From assembly GCF_029962485.1 (NCBI RefSeq), contig NZ_CP073638.1:1116001-1180000 (forward strand): a DNA stretch of 64,000 nt. The letters are read 5' to 3'. Position 1 is the first letter of the stretch, and the number at the start of each line of letters is the position of its first letter. The position numbers were made by a program, and so were the translations under genes. A model generated the notes under the pieces. The model saw nothing but the letters and a program-made list of their open reading frames with translations, searched no databases and was not told where the DNA came from. The stretch is from Burkholderia cepacia (lineage in GTDB: Bacteria; Pseudomonadota; Gammaproteobacteria; Burkholderiales; Burkholderiaceae). Of the stretch, positions 63,334 to 64,000 are shown in pieces.

Positions 63334-64000
63334 ATGAAAAAAGGCGCGAGAGAAACCGGCATCGATCACATGGGCGCGATGCGTGCGTTCGTGAGAGTGG
63401 TCGAAACAGGGAGTTTTTCGGCGGTCGCGAAGGAGATGCACGTGTCGACGTCGACCGTCGCACGCAAGGTCACGGCAATCGAGGAGGCCCTCGGCGTCGC
63501 GCTGCTGCACCGCTCGACGCACAGCGTGACGCTCACCGAAGCCGGCCACATCTACCTGGAGCGCGCGGTCACGCTGATCGCCGATCTCGACGACACGCTG
63601 CGCGTCGTCGCCGAGTTGAATGCGCGGCCGAGCGGCCCGCTGAAGCTCACCGCGCCGGTCGCGTTCGGCCGCCGTCATCTCGCGCCGCTGGTCGCGCCGT
63701 TTCTCGCGCGCTATCCGACGATCCAGCTCGACGTGCGGCTCACCGACAACCACAACGATCTCGTGGCCGGCGGCTTCGATCTCGACATTCACGAAGGCGA
63801 GAATTACCTGGACAACCTGGTCGTGCACCGGCTGTCGCGCAACGACAGCATCCTTTGCGCGACGCCCGGTTATCTCGACCGCTGCGGGCGCCCGGCGTCA
63901 CCGGACGACCTGAAGCACCACAACTGCCTGCGCTACGTGCATCCGGAAGGCGATCCGCGCTGGGATCTCGTGAACGGCGACGCGCAGCACAGCGTGCTGC
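63334..64000 (+). CDS. LysR-family regulator, partial
   Basis: The gene is cut by the right edge; 222 residues are visible. The start is ATG 63334 (MKKGARETGIDHMGAMRAFV); ATG 63370 (MGAMRAF) is an equally plausible start that would trim a basic leader. The HTH is VRVVETGSFSAVAKEMHVSTSTVARKVTAIEEALGVALLHR. The effector domain begins PLKLTAPVAFGRRHLAPLVAPFLARY, like the DsdC/CrgA-type group. It diverges from aspA across 141 bases, so it likely controls aspA-ansP. Confidence 0.88.
   Translation, partial: MKKGARETGIDHMGAMRAFVRVVETGSFSAVAKEMHVSTSTVARKVTAIEEALGVALLHRSTHSVTLTEAGHIYLERAVTLIADLDDTLRVVAELNARPSGPLKLTAPVAFGRRHLAPLVAPFLARYPTIQLDVRLTDNHNDLVAGGFDLDIHEGENYLDNLVVHRLSRNDSILCATPGYLDRCGRPASPDDLKHHNCLRYVHPEGDPRWDLVNGDAQHSVL

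Noticed and set aside
1..64000. Search for tRNA/rRNA genes, CRISPR arrays, prophage or complete insertion sequences
   Set aside because: No cloverleaf-like tRNA sequence, spaced direct repeats, phage structural genes or full transposase was seen by eye.

Overview
The window is GC-rich, densely coded DNA from a betaproteobacterium, most likely a Burkholderia of the cepacia complex. The evidence is strong G/C third-position bias, seven LysR regulators in 64 kb (six complete, one cut by the right edge), a pgaABCD exopolysaccharide locus, and a GlnH/GlnP/GlnQ-type transporter beside amino-acid catabolic genes. It reads as ordinary chromosome with accessory metabolism. I see no tRNA, rRNA, CRISPR array, prophage or intact insertion sequence; the only mobile-element trace is a small TnpB remnant.

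Layout. (1) 1-4039, minus strand: an ATP-grasp / alpha-E / transglutaminase operon, running off the left edge, preceded by what looks like a sigma-54 promoter and an NtrC box. (2) 4627-5622: a HypT-like LysR, then a visibly AT-rich 0.6-kb gap with a perfect 22-bp LacI/PurR-type palindrome. (3) 6269-17370: a poly-N-acetylglucosamine locus, with two small envelope genes, pgaA, pgaB, pgaC, pgaD, a dedicated glmS paralogue that carries a frameshift, and a secreted protein of unknown function. (4) 17427-19865: a DUF3626 protein, a cytochrome c fused to a molybdopterin-oxidoreductase-like domain, and a GNAT acetyltransferase. (5) 19949-23983: a probable 2-aminothiazoline-4-carboxylate-to-cysteine cluster (N-carbamoyl amidohydrolase, ATC hydrolase, orphan LivK-type binding protein) with a divergent LysR.

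(6) 24109-26845: an orphan ribbon-helix-helix protein, then ahpC-ahpF. (7) 27001-32095: LysR / YfcC-type carrier / M20 amidohydrolase, then a secreted lipase-like hydrolase. (8) 33110-38547, minus strand: glnHPQ followed by a C45 acyltransferase-like hydrolase, a class III aminotransferase and a carboxymuconolactone-decarboxylase protein; the TnpB remnant sits between glnP and glnQ. (9) 38943-43549: a 1179-residue double ABC exporter of CydDC type with a divergent LysR. (10) 43593-51542: MAPEG protein, alanine racemase, enoyl-CoA hydratase, MFS exporter with divergent LysR, two small envelope proteins, LysR and a YdcZ-type transporter.

(11) 51580-56677, minus strand: a compact atypical chemosensory-like operon with a membrane CheA-like kinase lacking a CheW domain, a ligand-domain-free MCP-like protein, two CheX/CheC-like proteins and a CheY. 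It has no CheW, CheR or CheB, and is the best candidate here for an undescribed system. (12) 57129-64000: actP with its DUF485 partner, a carboxylesterase, and asparagine permease plus aspartate ammonia-lyase with a divergent LysR cut by the right edge.

A theme is nitrogen and amino-acid scavenging (NtrC/sigma-54-controlled amidoligase operon, ATC to cysteine, glutamine-type uptake, M20 hydrolase, asparagine/aspartate) alongside biofilm polysaccharide production. All functional statements rest on reading motifs and family resemblance by eye; no database search was possible.
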